From Onchocerca volvulus (Eukaryota; Nematoda; Chromadorea; Rhabditida; Onchocercidae), in NCBI GenBank assembly GCA_000499405.2, contig HG738137.1, positions 1,922,001 through 1,986,000 on the forward strand: a stretch of 64,000 nucleotides of DNA, in the 5' to 3' direction. The notes under the pieces were generated by a model. The model was given only the letters and a program-made list of their open reading frames with translations. It had not been told where the DNA came from and made no database searches. Numbering within the stretch: the stretch's first letter is position 1; each line of letters begins with the position of its first letter. Of the stretch, positions 56,001 through 59,000 are shown one piece after another. A program made the position numbers and the translations under genes.

Positions 56001-59000
56001 AGCTAAATTGTATTTGTTCAAAATGATGAGCCAACTGAGAATCATTAATGAAGCAAAATTGAATTAATTTAATTTTCTGGGGGAACATAAACTATCACAC
56101 ACTGCTACTATCGTAGGCAAAATCTATATTTTGATTATAAATTAGTCGTAATAGGAATGATGATTTTCATTTCCAGTTTTGAAATGAAATTCAAGAAATT
56201 TTCGTTGTTTATTCAAATTTTTTCAATTCTTCAAAATTTTTTCTAAAGAAAAAAAAAAAAAACTAGCAATATTTCTTTATTTTTCTAACAAAACTAATAA
56301 AAAAACTTAAAGACAAACAAAATTTTTTTTTTCAAATCTTTGAAAATATTTTCAGTTATTTTTCAAATCATTTCTGAGAAAATTTTGTGAATTTTAAATA
56401 ATTTTTAAATATGAACAAAAAGGAAAGAAATGATTGATAGCTGATCATTTTGTGATCATACAAAATATGAGAAATGTCGATTTTACTTATTTATTTTATA
56501 GTGTAATTTTTTTTCCTTTTCGGCAAGCTACTAGGCTAATATTTTTTAATTTTCCAAATTTTTTAAAAGTTACCCTATTTCAAGCATTCCAATCCATCAA
56601 TTTCTTCCAGGATTTAAAGGAAAATTTGGACAAATGGATTTGAAATAACTTAAGTCAATCCCTCGTATTCCATTTCTAGGCTAGGCCTTTAATTATGTAA
56701 TTATTGGCCTTCCTCATTCATTAGAGTATATTTGAACATATATGTTCATTTATGTAGAAAGAGTCAGAAGAGAAATGGACATTTGCATCCTAAAGCTTAT
56801 TTAGCTAGCTAGGCTCTTAATGATTTCAGCAGAATTCTGGACTTCAAAACAAAGAGGTTTTATTTTAAACCTATGAAATTTCAAAAATTTTGAATACAGA
56901 AAATTCCGAAATTTCGAGATATTGATATATAACATTAAAAAATCGAATTTAAATTAAAATATTGCATTTTAAAATTGATTCGAATCAAAGCTTATCTTCA
57001 AATTAATTTGAAATTAAACGAAAATATTTTGATGAGTTTATATTCAAATTCAAAGAAATATTGATTTTTCCTTTTTTTTTTGTTTCGAAAAAAAATATTA
57101 ATTAAAATAATAAACTTTTCGCTTACTTTTCAAATTGATTATCAAAACTTACTTGGCTGTAACTCTTAGTACTGTTACATGAGGTGGTAATTTGTCCATT
57201 TGTCTAAAATAGTATAAATTGTTGAATTTTGGCGCATTCATCGATTGTCGTTCGAAATTTATTTCAATTCGTGCCACTGCTAACCGAATTAAATTGTGCT
57301 TGTCTAATGCACCGATATAAAACGATTGAAAAGTATCATCTGTTGGCGTCAATGGACGTGAAACGTGTAACTGAAATTTTTAAACAAAATCATTAGAAAT
57401 ACTAAACAAAAAGGAAAAAAAAATCTTAAATTTTCATTGGAAAAACGTGAAATTTCAGAGAATTCATGTTTTTCGATATTTTAAAATCTTAATTTCATCC
57501 AAATTTATCTCTAATTTAAGACAAAAAACAATATCAACCAAAAATGTTTAACCTTTGCATAATAAATATTTCCTTTCTGCTTGCAGGTAAGTACAAAAGG
57601 TAAATTTGTTGAATTTGAAATAATCGATATGTCTAGATCCATTGAATTTGGTACATTTGTCACCGTTATTTCTGTTTCAAATGGAATTTCCGTCTCAGGT
57701 GTGATATCGCTCCGCAATGTAGCATTATATATGTGAGCGGAAAAAGATGGCGTTGAACTGAAACGAAATTTAACAAATATTCTTAAAACTTTCATTCAAA
57801 TTTCATTCATTTTCAAAATTTTCATTCTTGAAGAGAAAACTTCCTGAAATAGAAAAGAAACAATAACAACTCTTAGAACAATTGTCATAGTAGTACTTAT
57901 TAATTGCATCTTTTAAATTTGAAGTATTTGAAAATTTTTAAAATTCTCTCAACAATTTAATTATCTTACTTTCCTGCAATATTCACATTGATGACAAACA
58001 TTCGTTGAGGTGCTGTAGTTTTCACCACGATAGCTACTGATCGGCTTCGCAAATGTTTTAGGAAATTTTTCGTATGCAGCCTTTAAATTTGATCAGATCA
58101 TTGAATTATTAGAAAAATTAATTATTAGAAATAATTAAATGACTAAAATTCGAATAAATTATTTTGAAAAAATTTTCTAAATTTTCTTTAAAATGCTGCC
58201 GTTCCTATCGAACATTTTATCATATTGTTGGTATCATATGCATTGTAAACAAATTCCAAACCTATTATTGATAATTTGAAAATAATGCGATTGATTTGAG
58301 GTAGGCAAAGAGCAATGATCATGCCGTGTACTGTATCCATCTTCAACGAAATCCGAGACCAACCATCCGATCGGTGCATCTGATCGAACGGTGAAAATTC
58401 TTGGCTATAAAAAAAGTCAACAGCTAAATTGTAATTAAAAGAAATTAATAGTAATACTATTAATAACATGAAATATAGAAAAAGTGGATAGATGCGTTGC
58501 GATATTGTAAACAAAAATGCAACTTTTGGCTTGCGAAAAAGTTATTGTTTGCGACATTGCAAACAATATTGCATGCACTGTATGTCATTCATCAATTTAT
58601 TTAGATCTATGTCGATGATAATTTTTTTAAAGAATTTTTTAAAAAAATGATTTTTAAGAATCTGTACTTTATGCAAATTATCAGGATGAAATTACTGACG
58701 ATGATGTTATAGGTTGTGTAAGAAAATAAAATGAAACGATGTTGGTGACAGATAATTTGTCACCTTCAATTGTAAACAATTATAATTAGGTAATGTTTTC
58801 CTGTGAAGATAAGCAGTAAAAATCTTTCTAATTTTTTCCAGATCTAAACTTCATCAATTCTTACACACCATTACTCAAAAATCATAATAATTACTTATTT
58901 AATAATTATGATAATTACTTATCCACTTTTAATTAATATGGGTCGGATGAAATTATGTTATAAAAAATGCCTGGAAATGCTTTATAGCAGTTTTGTTTTA

